Shown piece by piece: positions 33,568-42,254 of a stretch of DNA of 64,000 nucleotides. Both the position numbers and the translations under genes were made by a program. Origin of the DNA: Tenuifilum sp. 4138str (GTDB lineage: Bacteria > Bacteroidota > Bacteroidia > Bacteroidales > Tenuifilaceae). The notes below the pieces were generated by a model. That model was not told the origin of the DNA. It was given only the letters and a program-made list of their open reading frames with translations, and ran no database searches. Location: the NCBI RefSeq assembly GCF_041102575.1, contig NZ_JBGCUE010000004.1, positions 124,001-188,000 on the forward strand. The letters are read 5' to 3'. The stretch's first letter is position 1; every line of letters begins with the position of its first letter.

Positions 33568-34344
33568 ATGCCCTTTGCCCAGAAAATAGAGGATGCCATT
33601 GAACGGTTTTACTCGGCCATAACGGTGGGTGTTAACCACCATAAGATTGGGATACTGAGCACTATTGTTGTGCACCTGCTTTTGATTGTTGTTTTTTTGG
33701 TGCTAAAGATTGAAACCCGCAAGGAGTACTACGGCTCAACCATCGAGATGGAGTTTGAGGAGCCCAAGGAGGAGGCAATTGTTCAGCAAAAGCTTGAGCC
33801 CACACTTCCGCCCGATGTGCTAAAACCGGAGTATGAGACTGAGGCCATACGAAACTTTGCTGTTGATGCCTCAAAAACCGATTTGAACGCTGGCCTGAGC
33901 GACGAAAAGAATACTGATGCCGATGAGCTTTACCGCGAGGCCAACCAGGTGTACGAGCGCATGCAGCAGAACCGGGAGCTTTACGAGCAGTCGCAAAAGG
34001 ATATTGAGGCAAACATACCTAATACACCCGAAAAGACAGTCCCAAAATCGAAGGAGGGCCAGTATAAGGGGCCAACCGTGGTTTCGTACTACCTCTTAGG
34101 CCGTAAGGCCTTGCACCTGCCTGTCCCTTCGTATAAATGCGAGCTTGGCGGGCAGGTTGTGGTTAACATTGAGGTAAAGCCCGATGGACGGGTAGCCGAT
34201 GCGGTTATCGACAGGGCCAACTCGGTAAACGACGACTGCATTAACCAGGCAGCCATTCAGGCAGCCATGGCAAGTATTTTTACTTCCGTTTCGGGAACTG
34301 CGCGCCAGCGGGGTAGTATTACCTACCTTTTTGTCCCCCAGTAA
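33568..34344 (+). CDS. TonB-like energy transducer
   Basis: 258 residues. N-terminal cytoplasmic stretch, one membrane helix (about 30-49: ILSTIVVHLLLIVVFLVLKI), a variable, charged linker and a C-terminal TonB domain with VVVNIEVKPDGRVADAVI and AAMASIFTSVSGTARQRGSI. TonB proteins pass proton-motive force to outer membrane receptors. No ExbB/ExbD are next to it. The C-domain fits the form common in Bacteroidota. Converges with ald, 5 bases apart. Confidence 0.82.
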   Translation: MPFAQKIEDAIERFYSAITVGVNHHKIGILSTIVVHLLLIVVFLVLKIETRKEYYGSTIEMEFEEPKEEAIVQQKLEPTLPPDVLKPEYETEAIRNFAVDASKTDLNAGLSDEKNTDADELYREANQVYERMQQNRELYEQSQKDIEANIPNTPEKTVPKSKEGQYKGPTVVSYYLLGRKALHLPVPSYKCELGGQVVVNIEVKPDGRVADAVIDRANSVNDDCINQAAIQAAMASIFTSVSGTARQRGSITYLFVPQ

Positions 34345-34349
34345 TGTTC

Positions 34350-35564
34350 CTAAAAGGCAGCCATAAGCAGGTTGATATCGCGCGAGGGGATATCGTAAAG
34401 TTTGCCCAGATACTCGTTTGTAAGAATACCGTTAAACAGGTAAACTCCATGGCGTAGGCCGCTATCCTCCTTGAGCTGCGAAAGCAAACCGCCACTCTGT
34501 GCAATTTGTAGCATTAAAGGAACAAAAACGTTACTCATGGCAATTGAGGCTGTTCGGGCCACACGGGCAGTGATGTTTGGCACACAGTAGTGGATTACGC
34601 CATGCTTAACATACGAGGGGTTGCTATGGTCGCGTATCTCCGAGGTTTCAAAGCATCCCCCACGGTCAATTCCTAGGTCAATAATTACAGCACCACGTTT
34701 CATTAACCTAACCTGGTCCTCCGATACCAGGTAGTTTAGGTTGGTTTCATCGGGGGCTAAGGTTCCAATTACAACATCGGCTGTTTTTAGAACCTTGTCA
34801 AGCACCTGCTTATGATATATTGAGGTGAAAAGGCGTTGCCCTAGTATATTTTGAATATCCATCAGCTTTTTGATGGAGTTGTCGAATATTTTTACAGTGG
34901 CTCCGAGTCCAAGCGCTGCACGTGCAGCATACTCACCGGCAGTGCCTGCTCCCAGAATAACCACCTCAGTGGGCGATATTCCGGTTAGCCCACCTAGCAT
35001 TACACCTTTCCCTTTATTCACGTTGCTAAGGTACTCGGCGGCAACCAGCACCGATGTACTCCCGGCAATGGAGCTCATGGCCCGAACAAACGGGAATTCG
35101 CCGTCAGCATCGGATATGCTCTCAAAGGCAATGGCCGTAACACGCTTCTGGATAAGGCTTTTGAGGTAGTCGCCGGTGTGGTTGTTCAGGTGTAGCGATG
35201 AGAGTACCGATTGGTTTTCGCGCAGGTATTCATACTCCTTAGGGGTAAGGGGTGCTACCTTGAGTACAATATCGCTTTGGTAAACCTCCGATGCCGTGGC
35301 TACTATGCGTGCACCTTTCTCGCTGTACTCCATGTCGGAGTAGTTAGCCTGCCTACCGGCATCCTTTTCAATGATGATTTGATGCCCGTTCTGTACAAGT
35401 ATCTCAACGGCTTCGGGCGTTAACGGAATTCGACTCTCGGTGGGGTCAACCTCTTTGGGTATTCCAATTATAAGTTGTTTGTACTTCTTCTTATATTCAA
35501 TGCGTTCCTCCTGAACTAGCAATCCCTTTGCATGAGGAAACTCGGAAAATTTAGGACTGTTCAT
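34350..35564 (-). CDS. ald: Alanine dehydrogenase
   Basis: 404 residues. N-terminal IGIPKEVDPTESRIPLTPEA, NAD-binding VVILGAGTAGEYAARAALGLG (about 203-223), and SSIAGSTSVLVAAEYLSN. Oxidises L-alanine to pyruvate and ammonia with NAD+ or runs in reverse. It has an N-terminal extension of about 30 residues compared with the short classical enzyme, as is usual for the phylum. It is separated by 113 bases from tsaE; a TTTG and TAACTTGC pair with a 19-base spacer lies upstream, but the -7 box is degenerate. Confidence 0.93.
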   Translation of the reverse strand: MNSPKFSEFPHAKGLLVQEERIEYKKKYKQLIIGIPKEVDPTESRIPLTPEAVEILVQNGHQIIIEKDAGRQANYSDMEYSEKGARIVATASEVYQSDIVLKVAPLTPKEYEYLRENQSVLSSLHLNNHTGDYLKSLIQKRVTAIAFESISDADGEFPFVRAMSSIAGSTSVLVAAEYLSNVNKGKGVMLGGLTGISPTEVVILGAGTAGEYAARAALGLGATVKIFDNSIKKLMDIQNILGQRLFTSIYHKQVLDKVLKTADVVIGTLAPDETNLNYLVSEDQVRLMKRGAVIIDLGIDRGGCFETSEIRDHSNPSYVKHGVIHYCVPNITARVARTASIAMSNVFVPLMLQIAQSGGLLSQLKEDSGLRHGVYLFNGILTNEYLGKLYDIPSRDINLLMAAF

Positions 35565-35677
35565 GCCCGTTAGTTTTTAAAAATGCAAGTTAGCACATAT
35601 TAGCTTATGCACAAACCTGTTAGGGTATAAAAGCAATATGTAAGATTTTTACGATTTACAAAGGTTTAAGGTTATAG

Positions 35678-36103
35678 CTAATCCGATATTTGTAATGTGC
35701 GGCTTCCGTCGGCATTCACAGCAATTTGGATGTTTACAACCCCTTGGGTTGGGAGAATCTGCTCAATGAGTTCCGGCCATTCAATCAGGCATAGGGCTTC
35801 GGGGTTGTAAAAGTACTCCTCGTAACCAAAATCGTAAACCTCATCAATACGTTTAATGCGGTAAAAGTCGAAATGGTACACGGGCTTGCCGTTTCGGTCG
35901 GTATACTCATTTACCAGCGCAAACGATGGGCTTGTAACCACATCGGCAACGCCAAGCGCCTTACAGATTGCCCTTATAAGGGTAGTTTTGCCGGCTCCCA
36001 TTGTGCCGTAAAAGCAAACTATGTTTTTACCATGAATAGCGTTTAATACCCTTTGGGCTGCCTCGTCAATCTGCTGTATGCTTTTTATTTCAATGGTGGT
36101 CAT
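35678..36103 (-). CDS. tsaE: tRNA threonylcarbamoyladenosine biosynthesis ATPase TsaE
   Basis: 141 residues. Walker A GTMGAGKTTL (33-42), Walker B-like YHFDFYRIK and LCLIEWPELI. TsaE powers the TsaBD complex that makes t6A37 in ANN-decoding tRNAs. Its start lies 1 base after the porX stop, so it is part of the porW-porX-tsaE operon. Confidence 0.95.
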   Translation of the reverse strand: MTTIEIKSIQQIDEAAQRVLNAIHGKNIVCFYGTMGAGKTTLIRAICKALGVADVVTSPSFALVNEYTDRNGKPVYHFDFYRIKRIDEVYDFGYEEYFYNPEALCLIEWPELIEQILPTQGVVNIQIAVNADGSRTLQISD

Positions 36104-36104
36104 G

Positions 36105-37655
36105 TTACCTTTTTATGGGGTTAAGGGTTACAAGCGGAACTATCATCTCCTCAAGCGATATACCTCCATGCTGGAATGTGTCGCGGTAGTACGATGCGTA
36201 ATAGTTAAAGTTATTGGGGTAGGCCAAAAAATCGTTTCCCAGAGCAAAGATAAACGAGGAGCTAATGTTGGGTTTGGGCAGATGCGCCTCCTCGGGCTTG
36301 CGAATCTCAAAAACTTCTTTGGGGTTGTAGTTTAAGCTTCGTCCCAACTTATAGCGGAGGTTGGTTGATGTGGCTCTATCGCCAATTACTTTCACAGGAT
36401 TTTTTACTCGAATTGCTCCATGGTCAGTTGTGAGTACTACCTGTACGCCCTGGCTTGCGGCCTGGTCCAAAAACCCCTTTAGGTCGGAGTGCAGGAACCA
36501 CGAGCGGGTTAGCGATAGGTAAGCCGATTCATCGGCGGCCAACCCGCGCATCATCTCGGAATCGGTTCGGGAGTGCGACATTACGTCCACAAAGTTGTAA
36601 ACCAGCACCGCAAGGTTGCTTCCTAAAAACTCCTTGATGTTTAGGCCTCCGGCAATACCCTTCAGGGTATCGGTTTTTATATAAGTGAAGTTAGTGTTTA
36701 GTCCAAGCCGCTGAAGCTGTGCAGTTAGTAGCTGTTTCTCAAAAAGGTTTTTACCTTCATCCTCCTCGTCGAAAACCCACAACTCGGGGTAGGTTTTATG
36801 GATTTCGAGTGGCATCAAACCTGAAAAAAGCGCATTGCGGGCGTACTGCGTGGCAGTAGGGAGTATGCTGAAATAGGTATCCTCACTGCTAACCTGCCAG
36901 CTTTCGGCAATTATGGGTTCAATGGTTTTCCACTGGTCGTAGCGGAGGTTATCAATTACCAGTAGCAGAACCTTGCTGCCGGAGCTGATAATGGGAAAAA
37001 CTTTGCTTTTCAGAACCGATGGTGAGAGCAAGGGTTTGTCTCCTTGTGTTTGGAACCATTGCAGGTAGTTTGCCTTAACAAATTTACCAAAAACCTGATT
37101 GGCTTCCTCGAACTGCATCTCGAGCATTTGCTTGAGGTTTGAGTCCGGATTGCCCGATAGCTTTACCTGCCACATGGCAAGCTTTCGGTATATCTCTGTC
37201 CAGTCCAGGTGGGTTTTAGCGGCCGAAATTAAGTCCGATATCAACCTAAACTCATTTCGGTAGTCGGCAAGCTGCTTTTCGGTTACTAGCTCCTTGCCAT
37301 GAACAAACTTTTTTACAACCAGCAGTACCTGCTTGGGGTTAACGGGTTTAATAAGATAGTCGGATATTTGAGCACCCACGGCCATGTCCATGATATTCTC
37401 CTCCTCGCTTTTGGTAACCATAACCACAGGCAGCGCCGATTTTATCGCCTTAATTTTTGGGAGGGTTTCAAGTCCTCCAATACCGGGCATGTTTTCGTCC
37501 AGGAACACCAAATCGATAGGGTTCTGGCTTACCAGTTCAAGTGCATCGTGTCCGTTGCTGGCGGTAAGAACATGGTAGCCCTTTTGCTCCAGAAAAATGA
37601 TATGCGGACGGAGCAAATCAATCTCATCATCTACCCAAAGAATGGTGGGCTGCAT
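36105..37655 (-). CDS. porX: Type IX secretion response regulator PorX (receiver + PglZ)
   Basis: 516 residues. An N-terminal receiver domain with phospho-acceptor Asp53 (FLDENMPG) and acid pair Asp9/Asp10, a helical linker, then a PglZ domain of alkaline phosphatase fold with metal-site motifs LLLVIDNLRYDQW, MSHSRTD and TTDHGAIRV. PorX with PorY controls T9SS genes through sigma factor SigP in Porphyromonas. The domain order is diagnostic. Directly follows porW. Confidence 0.95.
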   Translation of the reverse strand: MQPTILWVDDEIDLLRPHIIFLEQKGYHVLTASNGHDALELVSQNPIDLVFLDENMPGIGGLETLPKIKAIKSALPVVMVTKSEEENIMDMAVGAQISDYLIKPVNPKQVLLVVKKFVHGKELVTEKQLADYRNEFRLISDLISAAKTHLDWTEIYRKLAMWQVKLSGNPDSNLKQMLEMQFEEANQVFGKFVKANYLQWFQTQGDKPLLSPSVLKSKVFPIISSGSKVLLLVIDNLRYDQWKTIEPIIAESWQVSSEDTYFSILPTATQYARNALFSGLMPLEIHKTYPELWVFDEEDEGKNLFEKQLLTAQLQRLGLNTNFTYIKTDTLKGIAGGLNIKEFLGSNLAVLVYNFVDVMSHSRTDSEMMRGLAADESAYLSLTRSWFLHSDLKGFLDQAASQGVQVVLTTDHGAIRVKNPVKVIGDRATSTNLRYKLGRSLNYNPKEVFEIRKPEEAHLPKPNISSSFIFALGNDFLAYPNNFNYYASYYRDTFQHGGISLEEMIVPLVTLNPIKR

Positions 37656-37659
37656 TGTT

Positions 37660-40356
37660 CTACTCTGTTTTATAGTTTGCCTTAAAGAAGTTCAGGTAAT
37701 CGGGTATCGATTTATCGCTCAAAAAGCGTGCAAAGTTATCGATACTTATCACGAACATTTGGTAATCGGCGGGTTTAAGGCCTGCAAACACTTTCGGCTC
37801 CTTGCTTATCATTTTAAAGTACTTAATGGCCGTTTGCTTATCTTTAAGACCAGTACAGGTAATCATCTCAATGTAATCGGTAAAGGGTTGATTGGCTACA
37901 TTGAGGTCGGCCTCAAGGAATTCATCAACATTGAATGAGATGATGTTAAACTTGGTTTGGTTGATGTTGGAGCGTTTGGGAACCAGCATCACAAACATGT
38001 GCTCGCCATCGGTAGCTGAATAAATTGATGCTTGTATTTCGGTTTGCGGGGTTACCGGCGCGATATCCAAATCGGTTTGCCCGGAAATGAGCTGTAGCTC
38101 GCGCTGCTCAACCTGCTTCAGCATCACTTCAGCTAAATGACCCTCCTCTGTTTTGGGGAAGTTTGCAGCCAGATTGGAAAGAGAGGTTTTGAACACCTTC
38201 AACTCTGCAGTTTTTGCCTGGCAAAGCGCTTCAAGCAGCATAAACTTTGGCTCAAGGGGAGTGTTCTTAGTTTTTGCTATGCCCCCTTGTACGATGCTCA
38301 GGGCCTCGGAGAGTTGACCCTTGGAGTAAAGCTCATACGCTTTTTGGTAAAGGGCTTCGCCCTCATTCTGTTGCTTGCTCAGCTGCTCAAAGTAGGCCGG
38401 GTTTGAGAGGAGTATTGCATAAGGGCTTTTGGGGTAATTTGTAATAAGCGTACTCCGGAAAAGGGCTGCATCGTCCTGCCGGTTATACTGCGATGCCATA
38501 CGGTATAGCCTGTAGTAAGCATTTGCAGCAATATCTTGATCAGCAAATCGTTGCGCAAGTTTTAGGTATGCTGCTTTAGCCTCGTTATAATCGGAGAGGT
38601 TAACCTCGTAAATTTCAGCAACCCTGAGCATGGCATTTTTAATTTTCTCAACGGAAAGCTGTTTTAGCGAGTCGCTGAAAGGTAGGTTAACCAGGTAGTA
38701 CTCGGGTGTTTTAGGCGATAGTTGCTTTTGGGGCTCTTGTCCTGAGGTGTTCCCGGTTCCAGCCACTGCAACCTCGTCGCTGCTGAGCACCCGTTTGTTT
38801 TTTCGGCGCCAGTTGTCCTCAAGCTTACGCTTGCCCCACTTCATCTGAAACTCCGATTGTCCATAGCTTAGCGATGCCTGGTTGTAGAAATACCATTTGC
38901 CACTTTCCTGGGTGTTCTCGGTTCGGTATCGCTGGGTTTGCTGGTAAAGCAGGGATTGGTTTCTTTCTTCCTGCTCCATTGCGCGAGCTCGCTGTTCCTC
39001 AACTTCAATGTTGGCTATAATAGCTTTGATAAGGGTATCGCGCTCCTCCTTGGGCATGGCTGCAACCCTTAACAGGCTATCCTCGGTTTTAATGGTGGTA
39101 ATGTTTTCAACTAGTGAGTTGAGGTATTTTGCTTTCTGCTCAATTCGTTCAAACTCGGGGTAGGTATTATCCAACGAGTTGTATGAGCTATCGTAGTAAG
39201 CCTGGGCGCGGGTGTAATCGTTTTTTGAAAAGTAGTAGTCGGCCAGCACCAGGTACGACATCCCCTTTTGGTTGCTATTGCTTTTGCTATACTTTGCTGA
39301 TAGGGTATAGTACTCAATTGCTTTATCGATATTGCCATCTTTTTTCTCCAGATTTCCAAGAGTGAAATAGAGCTGGTCAAGGTAATCGGCGTTTTTAGCG
39401 TCCTTGGAAAGCTTGATAAGTTCACGCTTAAGCTCGTCGCCCTGTTTTTGGCTAAGCGCAATCATTTGGATGCGTGCGCTAAAGGCCATATCGTAGGCGG
39501 GATTCAACCTCAAAACTTTTTGGTAAGCAACCAGGGCTTCGCCGTTTTTCCCAACCTGCTGTAGGGTTTGGGCAAGAATGTAGGTGTACCTAATTTTATC
39601 GTTCCTTTTGGGGGCGAGCTCAATGGCCTTCCTAAGGTGTGGGAGCATTGCCTCGGGTTGCTGCTGCTTTTGGTAGTAGTATGCCCATGTTGATGAAAGA
39701 AGATGGTTAAACTCCTTGTCACGAGGGCGCTTACGGTTACTTTCAACCGATTTTAGCCTATCCTGCGCATCAACAAAATCGCCCTCCAGAATTGCAACTC
39801 GTGCCAACCAAACCTGTGCCTCAAACCATATGGGTAATCCCGGAAACTGCCTGATTACAAACTCAAATGTTGAGCGGGCTTTAGTCAAGTCCTGTTTCCA
39901 TGTATGAGCTTTACCAACCAGCAGCCACGATTCCCTTGCCCATTTAACATACTCGTTAAGGCTCATGAATTCCTTTTCTTTAGGGCTTAGGGTGTTCTTG
40001 GTACGTGCCGGTTTTACGGTTATTGAGTGCCGCGCCAGTAGCATGGTACACTTGTTGAGAGCGCGCTCCATATCGCTCGATACAATTCCGGGCACTTGGC
40101 TTTCGCCTATCAGCAAAACAGGTAATGGCAGGGTGTAATTGTAGTTTATCCCTTTTTCGGCTTTATAGGTACCGCTTTTGTAGCTATCGTAGGCGTTGTA
40201 GTAGTAATTGTAAAATGAGGTTAGATTATGGTAGTTTCGGCTCACAAACGTATTCTTTTGTGTTGAGCACGACCATACCCCTAATAGTAAAACAATGCCC
40301 AAAACTAGCAGCAATCGGGTGTAACTAGATTTTATCAATTCAAAACAATTTTGCAT
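37660..40356 (-). CDS. porW: Type IX secretion lipoprotein PorW/SprE (TPR)
   Basis: 898 residues from ATG 40356 (an upstream TTG at 40380 lies in the promoter region). Lipobox GVWSC gives an inner- or outer-membrane lipoprotein, with tetratricopeptide repeats through about residues 60-400 and further repeats near 620-760. PorW/SprE is a structural/stabilising part of the type IX machine. A charged coiled-coil stretch (EEQRARAMEQEERNQ) follows. Porx lies 4 bases downstream. Confidence 0.9.
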   Translation of the reverse strand: MQNCFELIKSSYTRLLLVLGIVLLLGVWSCSTQKNTFVSRNYHNLTSFYNYYYNAYDSYKSGTYKAEKGINYNYTLPLPVLLIGESQVPGIVSSDMERALNKCTMLLARHSITVKPARTKNTLSPKEKEFMSLNEYVKWARESWLLVGKAHTWKQDLTKARSTFEFVIRQFPGLPIWFEAQVWLARVAILEGDFVDAQDRLKSVESNRKRPRDKEFNHLLSSTWAYYYQKQQQPEAMLPHLRKAIELAPKRNDKIRYTYILAQTLQQVGKNGEALVAYQKVLRLNPAYDMAFSARIQMIALSQKQGDELKRELIKLSKDAKNADYLDQLYFTLGNLEKKDGNIDKAIEYYTLSAKYSKSNSNQKGMSYLVLADYYFSKNDYTRAQAYYDSSYNSLDNTYPEFERIEQKAKYLNSLVENITTIKTEDSLLRVAAMPKEERDTLIKAIIANIEVEEQRARAMEQEERNQSLLYQQTQRYRTENTQESGKWYFYNQASLSYGQSEFQMKWGKRKLEDNWRRKNKRVLSSDEVAVAGTGNTSGQEPQKQLSPKTPEYYLVNLPFSDSLKQLSVEKIKNAMLRVAEIYEVNLSDYNEAKAAYLKLAQRFADQDIAANAYYRLYRMASQYNRQDDAALFRSTLITNYPKSPYAILLSNPAYFEQLSKQQNEGEALYQKAYELYSKGQLSEALSIVQGGIAKTKNTPLEPKFMLLEALCQAKTAELKVFKTSLSNLAANFPKTEEGHLAEVMLKQVEQRELQLISGQTDLDIAPVTPQTEIQASIYSATDGEHMFVMLVPKRSNINQTKFNIISFNVDEFLEADLNVANQPFTDYIEMITCTGLKDKQTAIKYFKMISKEPKVFAGLKPADYQMFVISIDNFARFLSDKSIPDYLNFFKANYKTE

Positions 40357-40458
40357 TACAAAAACGGATAATAGCCCCAAAAAGTATACAGGGGCACAAT
40401 ATTACAAATAATTGTGGACTTTGGGTTTAATTCCTTTACCTTCTTCAACGGAAAAACG

Positions 40459-41340
40459 CTACTCTACCTCAATTACCAAATACTTTGAAACCGACCAGAA
40501 TTTTTGGGTATCGGTAATTTTAAGCTCTTCAATTATTCCCTTCTCGTTGGTTGTTAGGGTATATGACTCCTTGGGATGGGTTGTAACAACAGTAACTTTT
40601 TTGGCCGAGAGGGGGATGCTCACGGTTTTAGTTATATCGATACGTACAAAGTAGTTCTGGTTAAATTCAGCTTTCATTTTGCTCGATTTGCCAATCCCTA
40701 GGAAACCACCGGTTTTGTCGATAACCTTATTATCAATCAGCTCCCGCCTTGTTCCAATGGCATACCAGGCTGTGTTGAGCTGTTCGGTTTGGCTTTGAAT
40801 TTTTACACTCATCTCGACCTTTTCCTCCATTAGCGTATCGATGCGCGCATTTAGCTGGGTTACCGTAAAGTTAAGTTGGGTAAGATTTTCCTTAAGCTGT
40901 TCAATTTCATGTTCCTTTTCCTCAAGCTGTTGGGTAACATTGGCAATCATTCGCTCAAACTCAGCCACCTTAAGGTTAGCTTCTTTCAACTTTTTTCGGA
41001 GTGCCGCAATGGTTTGGCGGTTCTTATCCATCAGCATGTTGATGGTTTGGATATCCTCATCAATTTGTTGGCGCACATCGGGCTTTAGCTCACTACCAGC
41101 AATGGCATTCTTGCTAATGGTTTGCTCCTTCTGCTTAATAACACTCAGGTTTTGCTCAATCTCACCCATAAAGGCGAAAAACTGATTAATGGTAGAATCT
41201 TTAATTCTTGCCTCGTTGCGTAAGGCCTCGTTTTCCTTGGTTAGTAGTTCAATCTTTTTCTTGCTTGAACCATCGCACGATACCAGCAAATAGGCAAACG
41301 TAATTACAATAGCTACTCTTGCTATACCCTGTGCTTTCAT
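40459..41340 (-). CDS. Coiled-coil lipoprotein, function unknown
   Basis: 293 residues. Lipobox LLVSC (Cys22), long coiled coil from about 30 to 190 (EKEHEIEQLKENLTQLNFTV), then a C-terminal beta-rich domain (about 195-293). Proteins of this shape are common in Bacteroidota, sometimes named after a collagen-binding adhesin family, but the function here is not established. Upstream of porW on the same strand but 102 bases apart. Confidence 0.8.
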   Translation of the reverse strand: MKAQGIARVAIVITFAYLLVSCDGSSKKKIELLTKENEALRNEARIKDSTINQFFAFMGEIEQNLSVIKQKEQTISKNAIAGSELKPDVRQQIDEDIQTINMLMDKNRQTIAALRKKLKEANLKVAEFERMIANVTQQLEEKEHEIEQLKENLTQLNFTVTQLNARIDTLMEEKVEMSVKIQSQTEQLNTAWYAIGTRRELIDNKVIDKTGGFLGIGKSSKMKAEFNQNYFVRIDITKTVSIPLSAKKVTVVTTHPKESYTLTTNEKGIIEELKITDTQKFWSVSKYLVIEVE

Positions 41341-41483
41341 ATGTGTAAAATAATTGGTTTGAAGTGTGCAATTTAGGTAAAACTTTGTTTAGTTGAGTTT
41401 TAGGGAGCAGGAATTTTGGGAATAAACTGTATAGCATAAAATTTTTATGAATCACTACTGTTCTGCTAAAGATTTTTAGTGTT

Positions 41484-41510
41484 TGTCATGCTGAGCATCG
41501 CCGAAGCATC
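41484..41510. repeat. REP-like element, forward arm
   Basis: TGTCATGCTGAGCATCGCC, GAAGCATC. It pairs as an imperfect inverted repeat with 41770-41795 (GATTCCCCGATTATCTCGG). Confidence 0.7.
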
Positions 41511-41573
41511 TCTTGGAACATTCAACCCTTTTGATTGTTTTACGGCAATCTCTCTTTGCCATGCATTCCCTTT

Positions 41574-41624
41574 GCGATGCAACTATTCACCATTGCTCTT
41601 TGGAAAAAGTACTGCGTGCATCGC
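41574..41624. repeat. GCGATGCA/TGCATCGC hairpin, copy 5
   Basis: Perfect arms 41574-41581 and 41617-41624, with internal TTGCTCTTTGGAAAAAG as in copy 1. Confidence 0.75.
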
Positions 41625-41647
41625 CCAAAATTTTGAATACAACAATA

Positions 41648-41692
41648 CCCAGGGTTAAAACCCTGGGCTTAACTGATTTGCCCTTTCAGGGC
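41648..41692. repeat. CCCAGGG hairpin plus GCCCT hairpin, copy 2
   Basis: CCCAGGGTT-AA-AACCCTGGG (41648-41667) then GCCCT-TTC-AGGGC (41680-41692). Compared with 8008-8027, the middle T-A pair of the stem is A-T, so pairing is preserved. Confidence 0.8.
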
Positions 41693-41733
41693 GATTAAAG
41701 TGCGTGTCCAAAGACGTGTGATAACTGGTGAGT

Positions 41734-41761
41734 TCTTAAATCTTAAATTTTAAATCTTAAA
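41734..41761. repeat. Heptad array (TCTTAAA)
   Basis: TCTTAAA, TCTTAAA, TTTTAAA, TCTTAAA. Confidence 0.65.
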
Positions 41762-41800
41762 TAAATCGAGATTCCCCGATTATCTCGGAATGATAGGATT

Positions 41801-41835
41801 CGTTGTTCGTTGTTCGTGAATCGTTGTTCGTAAAT
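41801..41835. repeat. Heptad array (CGTTGTT/CGTGAAT)
   Basis: CGTTGTT, CGTTGTT, CGTGAAT, CGTTGTT, CGTAAAT. Same word mix as 8359-8393. Confidence 0.75.
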
Positions 41836-41958
41836 ATCACTCCATGTGCTCTGTGTGACTCCATGTGACACTGTTTAACATTGTGATACTGGTTTTGTTG
41901 ATAGTTAATGCAATTGATCCTAGTTTATACTGAATGAAGCAATTTTTGCAAATTATTT

Positions 41959-42036
41959 ACCAAACGCCAATTACTAAATACGAAACACTAAACACCACCC
42001 AACTGTAAACTGCATACTGTACACTGTACACTGTAC
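41959..42036. repeat. Heptad arrays (ACTAAAC, then ACTGTAC)
   Basis: ACCAAAC, GCCAATT, ACTAAAT, ACGAAAC, ACTAAAC, ACCACCC, then after one base ACTGTAA, ACTGCAT, ACTGTAC, ACTGTAC, ACTGTAC. Confidence 0.75.
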
Positions 42037-42181
42037 ACTAAGAATTATATCCTTCACTTTGCACAACATGACAAAAGGAGGGGCTATTTTGTATTCTAGA
42101 CGACATTGGACAAAAAATTTTGATTGGACAGTATTGTATAATAATGCTTCATTAATAAAAAAGCTATTTTTCCCTACATTT

Positions 42182-42212
42182 TTTGCAGGAATCCTTCAAC
42201 TTTATATCTTTA
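42182..42212 (+). promoter_or_regulatory. Promoter of the ABC exporter operon
   Basis: TTTG at 42182-42185, 19-base spacer, TATCTTTA at 42205-42212 (one base from consensus), 42 bases before the ATG. Confidence 0.6.
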
Positions 42213-42254
42213 CGTGTCAAAATAAACAGTATTTACAAAAATCATTGAAAAGCG

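Larger units (their letters stand above)
41341..42181. repeat. Non-coding repeat cluster 2, about 0.84 kb
   Basis: No convincing gene. The order of elements repeats that of 6910-8571: REP-like element (41484-41510), GCGATGCA hairpin, CCCAGGG/GCCCT hairpins, TCTTAAA array, a second REP-like arm (41770-41795), CGTTGTT array and, at 41959-42036, two more heptad arrays. Short TTG-start frames here are not protein-like. Confidence 0.8.
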
